From JBOGOC01 sp050747525 (GTDB lineage Bacteria > Acidobacteriota > Polarisedimenticolia > JACPZX01 > DASXTC01): a stretch of 64,000 bases of DNA. Positions 32,489-40,593 of the stretch are shown here, piece by piece. Where the stretch lies: assembly GCA_050747525.1 (NCBI GenBank), contig JBOGOC010000062.1, positions 26,075 to 90,074 of the forward strand, read 5' to 3'. The stretch's first letter is position 1, and every line of letters begins with the position of its first letter. The notes beneath the pieces were generated by a model. The model was given only the letters and a program-made list of their open reading frames with translations. It searched no databases and was not told where the DNA came from. The position numbers and the translations under genes are program-made.

Positions 32489-34258
32489 GTGGGAAAGCCT
32501 GCCGCCAGCAAGACCACCACGCGCCGCGCCGCCGCCGCGCGCCCCGCCGCCGGGAAGCCGAAGCGCGTGCAACTGGGCCTCTTCGAAGAGGCCGCCCCGA
32601 CCGCGAAGGCGGGCAAGGGGAAAAAGGTCGCGCCCGCACCCGAGCAGCCCATACCCGAGCCGGCCGCTCCCCGTGAGCCCAAGCCCGCCAGGGGCGCGGC
32701 GCGACGCCGCGAGACCGCCGAGAGCCTCGCCTCGCGCCAGCGCGAGATCTCGGTGTCGGAGTTCTTCACCAAGAACCGCCATCTGCTGGGATTCGACAAC
32801 CCGGCCAAGGCCCTGCTGACCGCCATCAAGGAGGCGGTGGACAACTCCCTGGACGCCTGCGAGGAAGCCGGGATCCTGCCGGACCTCAAGGTGATCATCC
32901 GCGAGGTGTCCGAGGACAGGTTTCGCATCGTGGTGGAGGACAACGGCCCCGGGATCGTGAAGCAACAGGTCCCGCGCATCTTCGGCAAGCTGCTGTACGG
33001 ATCGAAGTTCCACGTCCTCAAGCAGTCCCGCGGCCAGCAGGGGATCGGCATCTCGGCCGCCGGCATGTACAGCCAGCTGACCACGGGAAAGCCCGTGAAG
33101 ATCATCTCGCGCACGGGGAAGGGAAAGCCCGCCCACATCTACGAGATTCACATCGACACGCGCAAGAACGCCCCGGAGGTGAAGAGTGAAGGGGTGATCG
33201 AATGGGTCCCCGACCACGGCACGAGCGTGGAGATGGAGCTGCAGGCCACCTACAAGAAGGGCCGGCGCTCTGTGGACGACTACGTCGCCCAGACGGCCCT
33301 GGCCAACCCCCACGCCGCCATCACCTACATCGATCCCAAGGGGGAGACGTTCGAGTATCCCCGCATCACGGACGCGCTTCCGCACGAGCCGGTCCCCATC
33401 AAGCCGCATCCCTACGGCGTGGAGCTGGGCTATCTCATCAAGATGATGAAGGAGACCCGCGCCCGGAATCTGCGCGGGGCCCTGCAGTCGGACTTCTCGC
33501 GCGTCAGCGGCAAGGTGGCCGACGAGATCGCCGCCGCGGCCGGGCTGCGCCCGGAGGCCCGCCCGCACGGCCTGAGCCCCGACGAGGTGGAGCGCATGTA
33601 CCGCGCCATCCCCAAGGTGCGGATCATGAGCCCGCCCGCGAGCTGCCTGTCTCCCATCGGGGAGGAGCTCATCCGCGAAGGGCTCACCAAGATGATCCCC
33701 GAATGCGACTTCTACGCGTCGGTGACGCGCAGCCCGGCCGTCTATCGAGGCAATCCGTTCCAGGTCGAGGCGGGGCTGGCCTACGGCGGCAAGCTGCCGG
33801 CCGACGAGCTGATCGACCTGTGGCGCTTCGCCAACCGCGTGCCGCTGCAGTACCAGCAGGCGGCGTGCGCCATCACCCGGTCGGTCATCCTGAACGACTG
33901 GAAGAAGTACGGGCTGCAGCATCCGCGCGGCGCGCTGCCCACCGCCCCCATGGTGCTGTTCGTGCACATGGCCTCGGCCTGGGTGCCGTTCACGTCGGAG
34001 AGCAAGGAAGCCATCGCGTCGTACCCGGAGATCGTGAAGGAAATTCGACTCGCGCTTCAGGAGTGCGGCCGCCGGCTGGGCGGGTGGATCCGCCACCGCC
34101 GCCGCGAAGAGGACGCGGAGAAGAAGCGGTCCTACATCGAGAAGTACATCCCGCACATCGGCATCGCCCTTCGTGAGATCCTGGGCTTCCCCGCCAAGGA
34201 AGAGGCCCGCGTGGTGGCGACCTTGAAGGACACCCTGGAGCGCAGCCGCACCCTCTGA
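32489..34258 (+). CDS. top6B: DNA topoisomerase VI subunit B (GHKL ATPase)
   Basis: A protein of 589 residues. The GHKL ATPase domain has the N box AIKEAVDNSLDACEEAG (112-128), the G1 box EDNGPGI (150-156) and the G2 glycine loop RGQQGIGISAAGM (181-193). The H2TH and transducer domains follow, with conserved QLTTGKP, FEYPRITDALPHEP and NRVPLQYQ motifs. An extra basic Ala/Lys/Pro-rich N-terminal tail of about 85 residues, absent from the archaeal core, is probably disordered and may contact DNA. With subunit A it forms a type IIB topoisomerase that passes duplex DNA through a double-strand break, relaxing or decatenating DNA with ATP. It starts at GTG with AGGAG about 6 nt upstream. 19 nt separate it from top6A. 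Confidence 0.96.
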   Translation: MGKPAASKTTTRRAAAARPAAGKPKRVQLGLFEEAAPTAKAGKGKKVAPAPEQPIPEPAAPREPKPARGAARRRETAESLASRQREISVSEFFTKNRHLLGFDNPAKALLTAIKEAVDNSLDACEEAGILPDLKVIIREVSEDRFRIVVEDNGPGIVKQQVPRIFGKLLYGSKFHVLKQSRGQQGIGISAAGMYSQLTTGKPVKIISRTGKGKPAHIYEIHIDTRKNAPEVKSEGVIEWVPDHGTSVEMELQATYKKGRRSVDDYVAQTALANPHAAITYIDPKGETFEYPRITDALPHEPVPIKPHPYGVELGYLIKMMKETRARNLRGALQSDFSRVSGKVADEIAAAAGLRPEARPHGLSPDEVERMYRAIPKVRIMSPPASCLSPIGEELIREGLTKMIPECDFYASVTRSPAVYRGNPFQVEAGLAYGGKLPADELIDLWRFANRVPLQYQQAACAITRSVILNDWKKYGLQHPRGALPTAPMVLFVHMASAWVPFTSESKEAIASYPEIVKEIRLALQECGRRLGGWIRHRRREEDAEKKRSYIEKYIPHIGIALREILGFPAKEEARVVATLKDTLERSRTL

Positions 34259-34277
34259 GGCGGCGTGGAGGCAAGGC

Positions 34278-35363
34278 GTGGCACGTGGAACGGTGGACAA
34301 GATCAAGCACCAGGCGGCTGACGTCCACAGCCGCATCCTGAAGAAGCAGAAGCCCAGCCTCAAGTTCCCGCTGCGCTCGCTGTCCAACGTGCGCTACGAC
34401 CCCAAGCACGGATACCTGGAGATGCGCGGGCGCAAGAAGGAGCGCACGCTGACGGTTTCCACCGTCAAGACCTTCGCGCAGACCCTGCGCATGATGGCCC
34501 TGTCCAAGGAGCTGGTGGAGCAGGACGACATCGCCACCAAGAGAGAGGCCTACTACGTCAGCAAGAACTGGGACGAGTGCCGCTTCCTGGAGCAGACCGA
34601 GTCCGACACGGTGATGGACGACGTGGAGGCCCTGTTCGAGGTGAACCGCGAGCAGCTCGGCTTCATCCCCGAGGAGAAGGGGGGTGAGGTGGCCGGCAAG
34701 CTCTTCATCCTGGACAAGGACACCGACACCGGCAAGACGCTGCGCATCGACTGCACCAAGTTCGGCTCGGGCGCCTATTCGATCCCCATCTCGGTCGAGC
34801 ACCTGAAGTTCGAGACCGACGCGAAGTTCATCCTGGCCATCGAGACCGCCGGCATGTTCCAGCGCCTGGTGAAGCACAACTACTGGAAGAAGGCCGGTTG
34901 CATCCTGGTGTCGATGGGCGGGGTGCCCACGCGGGCGTGCCGCCGGTTCATCCGGCGGATGGCCGACTTCAAGAAGATCCCCGTGTACGTGTTCGTGGAC
35001 GGCGACCCGTACGGAATCTCCAACATCTACCGCACGCTCAAGGTGGGGTCGGGCAACGCCGCGCACCTCAACGAGTACTTCTGCGTGCCTCAGGCCAGCT
35101 TCCTGGGGATCACGCCTCAGGACATCGTGGACTACAAGCTCCCCACGCACCCGCTCAAGGACGTGGACATCAAGCGCGCCCGCGACGCCATCAAGAACGA
35201 CCCCTTCTTCCAGCACCACAAGAAGTGGGTGGCGGCGATGGAGCACCTGCTGCAGATGGGCGTGCGCGCCGAGCAGCAGGCGCTGGCCAAGCACGGGCTG
35301 AACTACGTCATCGACGAGTACCTGCCCCAGAAGCTGGCGCACACCGAGCGTTTCCTGCCGTAG
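34278..35363 (+). CDS. top6A: DNA topoisomerase VI subunit A (Spo11-like)
   Basis: A protein of 361 residues, the usual subunit length. The N-terminal winged-helix (CAP-like) domain carries the cleavage motif KREAYYVSK (Tyr93, by analogy the active residue, next to Tyr92). The Toprim domain has the metal-binding Glu in LAIETAGMFQRL and the DxD pair in VFVDGDPYGISNI. The C-terminus (VPQASFLGITPQDI, LPTHPLKDVDIKRA) is that of archaeal Top6A and eukaryotic Spo11. It makes the transient double-strand break. GTG 34278 follows top6B by 19 nt, so the two are co-transcribed. All catalytic residues appear intact, so the enzyme is probably active. Confidence 0.96.
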   Translation: MARGTVDKIKHQAADVHSRILKKQKPSLKFPLRSLSNVRYDPKHGYLEMRGRKKERTLTVSTVKTFAQTLRMMALSKELVEQDDIATKREAYYVSKNWDECRFLEQTESDTVMDDVEALFEVNREQLGFIPEEKGGEVAGKLFILDKDTDTGKTLRIDCTKFGSGAYSIPISVEHLKFETDAKFILAIETAGMFQRLVKHNYWKKAGCILVSMGGVPTRACRRFIRRMADFKKIPVYVFVDGDPYGISNIYRTLKVGSGNAAHLNEYFCVPQASFLGITPQDIVDYKLPTHPLKDVDIKRARDAIKNDPFFQHHKKWVAAMEHLLQMGVRAEQQALAKHGLNYVIDEYLPQKLAHTERFLP

Positions 35364-35371
35364 TCACGGAT

Positions 35372-36055
35372 TCACACGGGCGCAATGGGCTGCGGTCTTC
35401 CCGGCGGCCTTGTGTGGAGCGACAGCCCGAGCGCGCGGCATCGAGGCGAAGCGAGGACCCACCGCCTTCCCAGCGCGCCCATCACCACGATGCGGCCGAC
35501 GTCGCGGTATCCCATGCGATGCACGGAGCGCATGGAGTTGAAGTTGTTGGCCTCCACGAACGAGACCAGGCCCCGGCGGCCCTCTTCCGCGTAGCTCATC
35601 AGGGCGCTGGCCATGCCGCGCGCGTGAAGCCTGAGTCCGCGGTACTCGGGGTGGGTGAACCCCTTGTACATGTAGACCCAGCTCGGCGCGAAGCGCAGCG
35701 CGAGGTCTTCGGTGACGGCGGTCTCTTTGCTCGAATACCATCCGTAGGCGGCCAGCCGATCGTCGTCCAGGATCGCCATGCAACGGTCGCCTTTCTCCAG
35801 GGCCTGATCCAGGAACCGCTGCGTCATCTCGTTCATCGGGTCCTGCGCATGCCGGCGAAGCGTCCGCTCGTCGAGGAACCGGGGACGCCAGTCGTCCTCG
35901 ACCAGGAACCCCGGGGCGAGCGACTCGGGAGTCAGGATCATCATCTGCAGGACCATGAACCGGGCCGGCCGGTTGATGAACCTGTAGGCGATGTCGAAGA
36001 GCGCCCCGCCGAGCCCGGCGTTCCGGATGTCGCGGCGCAGATCCTGGAGGTTCAT
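35372..36055 (-). CDS. GNAT-family N-acetyltransferase
   Basis: A protein of 227 residues. The GNAT fold occupies about 75-200: YGWYSSKETAV (beta4), WVYMYKGFTHPEYRGLRLHARGMASAL (acetyl-CoA loop, with Q/R-x-x-G/A replaced by RGLRLHARG), and the FVEANNFNSMRSVHRMGYRDVGR signature of an acceptor-side helix. The substrate is unknown. The long N-terminal part (about 1-70) is not a recognised domain. Start ATG 36055 has GAGAGG about 5 nt upstream. It is convergent with top6A, 8 nt between stops. Confidence 0.85.
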   Translation of the reverse strand: MNLQDLRRDIRNAGLGGALFDIAYRFINRPARFMVLQMMILTPESLAPGFLVEDDWRPRFLDERTLRRHAQDPMNEMTQRFLDQALEKGDRCMAILDDDRLAAYGWYSSKETAVTEDLALRFAPSWVYMYKGFTHPEYRGLRLHARGMASALMSYAEEGRRGLVSFVEANNFNSMRSVHRMGYRDVGRIVVMGALGRRWVLASPRCRALGLSLHTRPPGRPQPIAPV

Positions 36056-36394
36056 GCCGGCCTCTCACGCGCAGGGTAACGGGCGACGCACGCCGGGCGG
36101 CGGCCCGGGCAGGCGTCATATGGACGATGTTTTAGATGGTTTCCCGGACCCCGGCCATCCGGACTATCCCTGTGGGGAGTCTCAGGCTGGACCTGACCGC
36201 GAGTTCCAGGCGCCTGGCGCTGGAAAGCTGGCAACCTGGGAACGGAGCGCGGGCTGCGTGAGCGCCCAACGACATCGTGGGAAACGTTCTTGCTCTTTGC
36301 TCCGAACACGCTTAGACTGGCCCTACCCACTGCGCTTCGATTCACATCCGCTCAGTGCACGTCGTCGTCGCTTAGTCATCCGCGCGTCACCGAA
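36056..36394 (+). other. intergenic region without a recognisable gene
   Basis: 339 bases between the GNAT gene and the DUF1254 remnant. Only a promoter-like pair (36290-36318) is seen. Short open frames on both strands lack family motifs, coding-type composition or ribosome sites. Base composition shifts here from very GC-rich to moderately GC-rich, which may mark a recombination junction. Confidence 0.5.
36290..36318 (+). promoter_or_regulatory. sigma70-like promoter upstream of the DUF1254 remnant and sulfatase
   Basis: TTGCTC (36290-36295) and TAGACT (36313-36318) are separated by 17 nt. It could transcribe the decayed gene and the sulfatase 300 nt downstream. Confidence 0.4.
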
Positions 36395-36558
36395 TCCGTT
36401 CCCGACAACGCCACCGTCGAGAAGTGTCATGACAACCTCGACTTCCAGCGCGGCGTGCAGACGTACCTCAACGCCTTGCCCGCGGTCTCCACGAAGGGGC
36501 TCTCGGCCCCGCGAACCAGGTCGTCCGCATCCAGGACGTAGAAGCTGCCGGACATTGA
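36395..36558 (+). pseudogene. DUF1254 protein remnant (truncated, frameshifted)
   Basis: In one frame 36431-36500 reads DNLDFQRGVQTYLNALPAVS, which matches the characteristic start of DUF1254 domains (usually xxLDFQRAxQxYLxALPxVS). The homology then jumps frame near 36500-36505 to GPANQVVRIQDVEAAG, matching the next DUF1254 segment, and hits a stop at 36556. The remaining 300 or more residues of the family are gone. DUF1254 proteins are exported and often lie beside sulfatases, so this looks like a former partner of the arylsulfatase gene that follows. The alternative, a chance resemblance, is unlikely given two consecutive matching segments. Confidence 0.65.
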
Positions 36559-36613
36559 GAAGGTGAAGCGACCGGGTCGACCTCGCAAATCGTGAAGACA
36601 GCTGGAGGACACA

Positions 36614-39109
36614 ATGACCCTGAAGGCCTCCCTCATCTCCGTCGCACTCTGTGCAGCAGTTGTGGGCTGCTCGCAGGACAGCTCGCAGGACAGCTCGTCG
36701 TCCGACTTACGTCACGCATCCGCACCCGCATCCGCAAACCCGCAAGGCGAGCACGCGACTGGCGAACCTGGCTCGCCCACCGCGACGACGACGATCGCCG
36801 GCAACCAGCTTCCGCCGCCGGCGCCGGAATTCGGCGGAGTGATCAAGGCCAGCGCCGTGGATTCGAAGCCCTGGTGGCCGCCGCGCGTTGTTCCGCCCAA
36901 GGGCGCGCCCAACGTGCTGCTGATCATGACGGACGATCAGGGATACGGTGTCTCCGGCACGTTCGGCGGAGTGATCCCGACGCCGGCCATGGACCGCGTC
37001 GCCAAAATGGGGTTGCGCTACACGCAGTTCCACTCGACGTCCTTGTGCTCGCCAACGCGGGCGGCACTGATCACCGGCCGCAATCATCACTCCGTGGGAT
37101 TCGGCATCATCTCCGAGCAATCAACGGGATTTCCCGGGTACGACTCGGTGATCGGCGTGGACAACGCGACGATCGGCACGATTCTCAAGGAGAACGGCTA
37201 CGCGACATCGTGGTTCGGCAAGAATCACAACACGCCAAGCTATCAGTACAGCGCCGCCGGGCCGTTCGATCAGTGGCCGCAGGGGATGGGCTTCGAATAC
37301 TTTTACGGCTTCATGGGCGGCGAGTCGGACCAGTGGACGCCGTATCTCTTCCAGAACACGTCCCAGGTGTTTCCGTGGCGCGGCCGGTCCGATTACAACC
37401 TGACGACCGACCTGGCCGACGAAGCGATCGCGCACTTGAAGCGGCTCGAGGCGACCGCGCCCGGGAAGCCGTTCTTCCTCTATCTGGTCCCCGGCGGCAC
37501 GCACTCGCCGCACCAGCCCAAGAGGGAGTGGAGAGACAAATTCAAGGGGAAATTCGACATGGGCTGGAACGAGCTGCGCGAGCAGATTTTCGCGAACCAG
37601 AAAAAGTTGGGCGTGATTCCGCAGAACACGAAGCTCACGCCCTGGCCGGATGATTTGCCCAAGTGGGACACGCTCACCGCCGAGCAGAAGAAGCTCTACG
37701 CGCGCCAGGCCGAGAACTTCGCCGGGTACGCCGCCTACACGGATCACGAGATCGGCCGCGTGATTCAAGCCGTGGAAGATCTGGGCAAGCTCGACAACAC
37801 GCTGATCATCTACATAAGCGGTGACAACGGCACCAGCCCCGAAGGCACGCTCGATGGTACGTTCAACCAGATGACCGCGTACAACGGGATCCTGACACTT
37901 CCCATGGAAGCGCAGATGAAGGCGTACGACGCGTGGGGCGATCCTATGACCTATCCGCACATGTCGGTCGCGTGGTCGTGGGCGTTCGATACGCCATTCA
38001 AGTGGACCAAGGAGGTCGGATCCCACTTCGGCGGCACGCGCCAAGGCATGGCCATCGCCTGGCCCGGACATATCACAGATGCCGGCGGAATTCGCACGCA
38101 GTTCCACCACATCATCGATATCGTGCCGACGATTCTGGAGACCTGCGGCATCGAACAACCGAAGATCGTGGACGGCATCGAACAGAAGCCCATCGAAGGC
38201 GTGAGCATGGCGTACACGTTCGACAAGGCCGGCGCCGACGCGCCGTCGGCGCGCAAATCGCAATACTTCGAGATGTTCGCCAACCGTGGCATCTATCACG
38301 ACGGCTGGTACGCGTGCACGACCCCGCCGGTGCCGCCCTGGATGATGGGCAAGAAGAAGCTGCCGGTCGTCGAGGACTACAAGTGGGAGCTCTACAATCT
38401 CACCGAGGACTACTCGCAGGACAATGACCTGGCGGCCAAGATGCCGGAGAAGCTCAAGGAGTTGCAGGCGGAGTTCGCGAAGGAAGCGAAAGAGTATCAG
38501 GTGTATCCGCTGGACAACTCCGTGCTACCCCGCATCATCGCGCCTCGACCCAGCGCCACGGCCGGGCTAAGCGAATTCACGTATTCGGGGGAGATTCCCG
38601 GCCTGCCGGCGAGCGACGCGCCAAGCGTGATGAATCGTGATTACACGATCACCGCCGAATTAGACATCCCGCAGAAGGGCGCCGAAGGCGTCATCAACAC
38701 ACTCGGCGGGCGCTTTGGCGGATATGGGCTCTACCTGCTCAAGGGCAAGCCGGTGTTTACCTACAACCTGGTCGATCTCGAGCGCTTCCGCTGGGAAGCG
38801 CCCGATGCGCTTTCGCCCGGCAAGCACACGGTCGCGTTCGATTTCACCTACGACGGCCCGGGCTTTGGCAAGAGCGGGACGGGCGTTCTGAAGGTGGACG
38901 GCAAGGCAGTCGCGACCAGGAAAGTCCCGCATACGATTCCGTTCTTGATGACGATCGACGAGACATTTGACGTCGGCGTCGATCTTCGTACGCCGGTGGA
39001 CGACAGGGACTACCAAGTGCCATTCAAGTTCACGGGAGCGATCGAGAAACTGACGCTCAAGCTTGGCAAGGAGCAGCTTGCGAACGCGGATCGGACCGCT
39101 ACGAAGTAG
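36614..39109 (+). CDS. arylsulfatase-family sulfatase, lipoprotein
   Basis: A protein of 831 residues. A lipoprotein signal (VVGCS, Cys19) and a Ser/Pro-rich linker are followed by a type I sulfatase domain (about 97-600). This carries the metal Asp pair in LLIMTDDQGYG, the formylglycine motif CSPTR (Cys145-Arg149), GKNH and DNGTSPEG. The C-terminal region (about 640-831) is a beta-sandwich like those of large arylsulfatases. It hydrolyses sulfate esters in the periplasm or at the surface and needs conversion of Cys145 to formylglycine by a maturase not seen here. GGAGG (about 36604) precedes ATG. Codon use is visibly less GC-extreme than in the neighbours, suggesting acquisition. Confidence 0.93.
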   Translation: MTLKASLISVALCAAVVGCSQDSSQDSSSSDLRHASAPASANPQGEHATGEPGSPTATTTIAGNQLPPPAPEFGGVIKASAVDSKPWWPPRVVPPKGAPNVLLIMTDDQGYGVSGTFGGVIPTPAMDRVAKMGLRYTQFHSTSLCSPTRAALITGRNHHSVGFGIISEQSTGFPGYDSVIGVDNATIGTILKENGYATSWFGKNHNTPSYQYSAAGPFDQWPQGMGFEYFYGFMGGESDQWTPYLFQNTSQVFPWRGRSDYNLTTDLADEAIAHLKRLEATAPGKPFFLYLVPGGTHSPHQPKREWRDKFKGKFDMGWNELREQIFANQKKLGVIPQNTKLTPWPDDLPKWDTLTAEQKKLYARQAENFAGYAAYTDHEIGRVIQAVEDLGKLDNTLIIYISGDNGTSPEGTLDGTFNQMTAYNGILTLPMEAQMKAYDAWGDPMTYPHMSVAWSWAFDTPFKWTKEVGSHFGGTRQGMAIAWPGHITDAGGIRTQFHHIIDIVPTILETCGIEQPKIVDGIEQKPIEGVSMAYTFDKAGADAPSARKSQYFEMFANRGIYHDGWYACTTPPVPPWMMGKKKLPVVEDYKWELYNLTEDYSQDNDLAAKMPEKLKELQAEFAKEAKEYQVYPLDNSVLPRIIAPRPSATAGLSEFTYSGEIPGLPASDAPSVMNRDYTITAELDIPQKGAEGVINTLGGRFGGYGLYLLKGKPVFTYNLVDLERFRWEAPDALSPGKHTVAFDFTYDGPGFGKSGTGVLKVDGKAVATRKVPHTIPFLMTIDETFDVGVDLRTPVDDRDYQVPFKFTGAIEKLTLKLGKEQLANADRTATK

Positions 39110-39115
39110 CCAGGC

Positions 39116-39643
39116 TCAGCGGGCGTGGCGGCAGGAGGCCTTGATGTCGTTCATGGGGAACCAGCGAAGCTCCCCGTTGCCGAGCTGGATCAGGTAGGCG
39201 GAGGAGGTGGCGCCGCCGGGGAAGGTGTGCGGGTCCTCGCTGCGCACGACGGTGCCGAAGGCCTCCCCCTTGGTGGTGACGAGGGCGTCTCCGGGCGAGA
39301 AGCTGCGGAGCCTGCTTCCGTACAGGGGCACCCAGACGAAGCCGAGGATCCCGACGAGCAGGACACCGCAGACGATCAGCAGGCGCACGTCGTTCAGGTT
39401 GAAGTGGAAGAGGGGGCGGCGCGCCCTTGCCAGAGGCTTCATCTCCACCTTGTCGTACAGGCGGCGTGACTCGGGGTTGTTGAGCACCTCGTAGGCGCGG
39501 TGGATGCGCTGCCAGGCCGGGGCCGCCTGAGGGGTGTTCTCCTCCAGGGCCTCGTAGGCGAGCTGGATCTGCTCCGGGGTCGCGTCCGGCTGGACGCCCA
39601 GGGCCTTGTAGAACCTCTGGCTGTCTCGATGACGTACGGGCAT
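39116..39643 (-). CDS. degenerate J-domain membrane protein
   Basis: A protein of 175 residues. Residues 10-65 follow the DnaJ pattern (FYKALGVQPDATPEQIQLAYEAL and HRAYEVLNNPESRRLYDK), but the HPD motif needed to stimulate Hsp70 is missing: the loop reads EENTPQAAPA. A transmembrane helix lies at about 86-107 (LLIVCGVLLVGILGFVWVPL), followed by a soluble beta-rich tail (GDALVTTKGEAFGTVV, SSAYLIQLGNGEL). It is probably anchored in the inner membrane and not a functional cochaperone. ATG 39643 has a TATCTT -10 box 8 nt upstream and is probably leaderless; a longer frame from 39697 lies upstream of that promoter. Confidence 0.75.
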   Translation of the reverse strand: MPVRHRDSQRFYKALGVQPDATPEQIQLAYEALEENTPQAAPAWQRIHRAYEVLNNPESRRLYDKVEMKPLARARRPLFHFNLNDVRLLIVCGVLLVGILGFVWVPLYGSRLRSFSPGDALVTTKGEAFGTVVRSEDPHTFPGGATSSAYLIQLGNGELRWFPMNDIKASCRHAR

Positions 39644-39651
39644 CGCGGCAC

Positions 39652-39679
39652 AAGATAGGCTGCGCGCGGCCCGCGTCAA
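39652..39679 (-). promoter_or_regulatory. promoter of the J-domain-like gene (leaderless)
   Basis: Minus-strand TTGACG (39674-39679) and TATCTT (39652-39657) are separated by 16 nt. The -10 ends 8 nt before ATG 39643. Confidence 0.55.
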
Positions 39680-39711
39680 GAACGCCGAAAACGCCAACGG
39701 TGGCGCGGGGG

Positions 39712-40581
39712 CTAATCCGGGTAGAGGTCTGCGGCCTCGCTGGTGGAGAGGCTGCCGGGGGGCAGCCGGCGGGCCCCGGCCAGGTCGTCCAGGAAATAGA
39801 CCTTGTAGCGCTCCAGATCGGTGAAGTTGACCGGGGCGGTCATGTGGTCGTTCTTCAGCCAGACCGCGAACCAGGCGAACGACTTCAGGTGGGCCGCCGC
39901 GTCGGGCACGAGATGCGGGTCCGCCAGCAGGACCGGCTTCCCTTCACGCTGGCGTTCGTGGATCTGCAGCACCGACAGCGGTCGATCGCTTTCGTCCTTG
40001 TACCAGGTGGCGTACAGCGGATCGAAGCAGATCCAGCCTCCCCGGTCGGGGAGCCGGGCCTCGATCACCTCGTGGTCCTTCAGGCTCACGTAGCGGGCGG
40101 GGATGCCGAACGACTGCAGGCCCTGGGCCAGCACGTAGTTGTACTGGGCGTAGAAGCCTCCGGTGAACTTGCGGCGGATGTCGGCCAGGATCACGCGCGC
40201 GTTGATGGGCGGGTAGGGGCTGGGGATGCCCGGCTCCCACTGCGCGCGCACCCACCGCATCAGGGCCACGGCGCGTTCCAGGTCTCCCGCCTGGTCGGCC
40301 ACCACCTGATCGAGGTGCTCCTGCGCGCGAAGCTCGGCGAGGGCCTCGGGAGGATCGAACGTGAACCTGAAGCGGGGCGTGGGCCGCACCGTGACGGGGT
40401 CCACGAACATGGGCACGCGGATCGGGGGCCGCGCGTCGCTCGGGCCCGATCCGGCATGGGGAGGGAGAAGGCCGGACGGTGAGGTGAAGTACGCCAGCGC
40501 CGCCGCTCCCACGCCACACAGACCCACCAGCACGAGAGCGCCCGGCCACCGGCTCACCTTGCGCTCCAACGACACCGACAT
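39712..40581 (-). CDS. transglutaminase-like exported protein lacking the catalytic Cys
   Basis: A protein of 289 residues. An N-terminal signal anchor (about 13-32) is followed by a Pro-rich linker and a transglutaminase-like fold at about 95-215. In the core the nucleophile Cys is replaced by aromatic residues (GGFYAQYNYVLAQGLQ), while the helix end FGIPARYV, the His in LKDHEVIEA and the Asp in WICFDPLY are retained. It is therefore probably a non-enzymatic, peptide- or glycan-binding member of the superfamily. ATG 40581 has a TATCAT -10 box 6 nt upstream. It is divergent from the membrane glycosyltransferase-like gene, with only 12 nt between start codons, so the pair may be co-regulated. 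Confidence 0.75.
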   Translation of the reverse strand: MSVSLERKVSRWPGALVLVGLCGVGAAALAYFTSPSGLLPPHAGSGPSDARPPIRVPMFVDPVTVRPTPRFRFTFDPPEALAELRAQEHLDQVVADQAGDLERAVALMRWVRAQWEPGIPSPYPPINARVILADIRRKFTGGFYAQYNYVLAQGLQSFGIPARYVSLKDHEVIEARLPDRGGWICFDPLYATWYKDESDRPLSVLQIHERQREGKPVLLADPHLVPDAAAHLKSFAWFAVWLKNDHMTAPVNFTDLERYKVYFLDDLAGARRLPPGSLSTSEAADLYPD

Positions 40582-40593
40582 ATTCTTATGATA
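40581..40593. promoter_or_regulatory. back-to-back leaderless promoter pair
   Basis: A plus-strand -10 TATTCT (40581-40586) serves ATG 40594 (7 nt) and a minus-strand -10 TATCAT (40588-40593) serves ATG 40581 (6 nt). Both boxes and both start codons fit within 18 bp, so each promoter lies in the other gene's 5' end. Confidence 0.55.
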
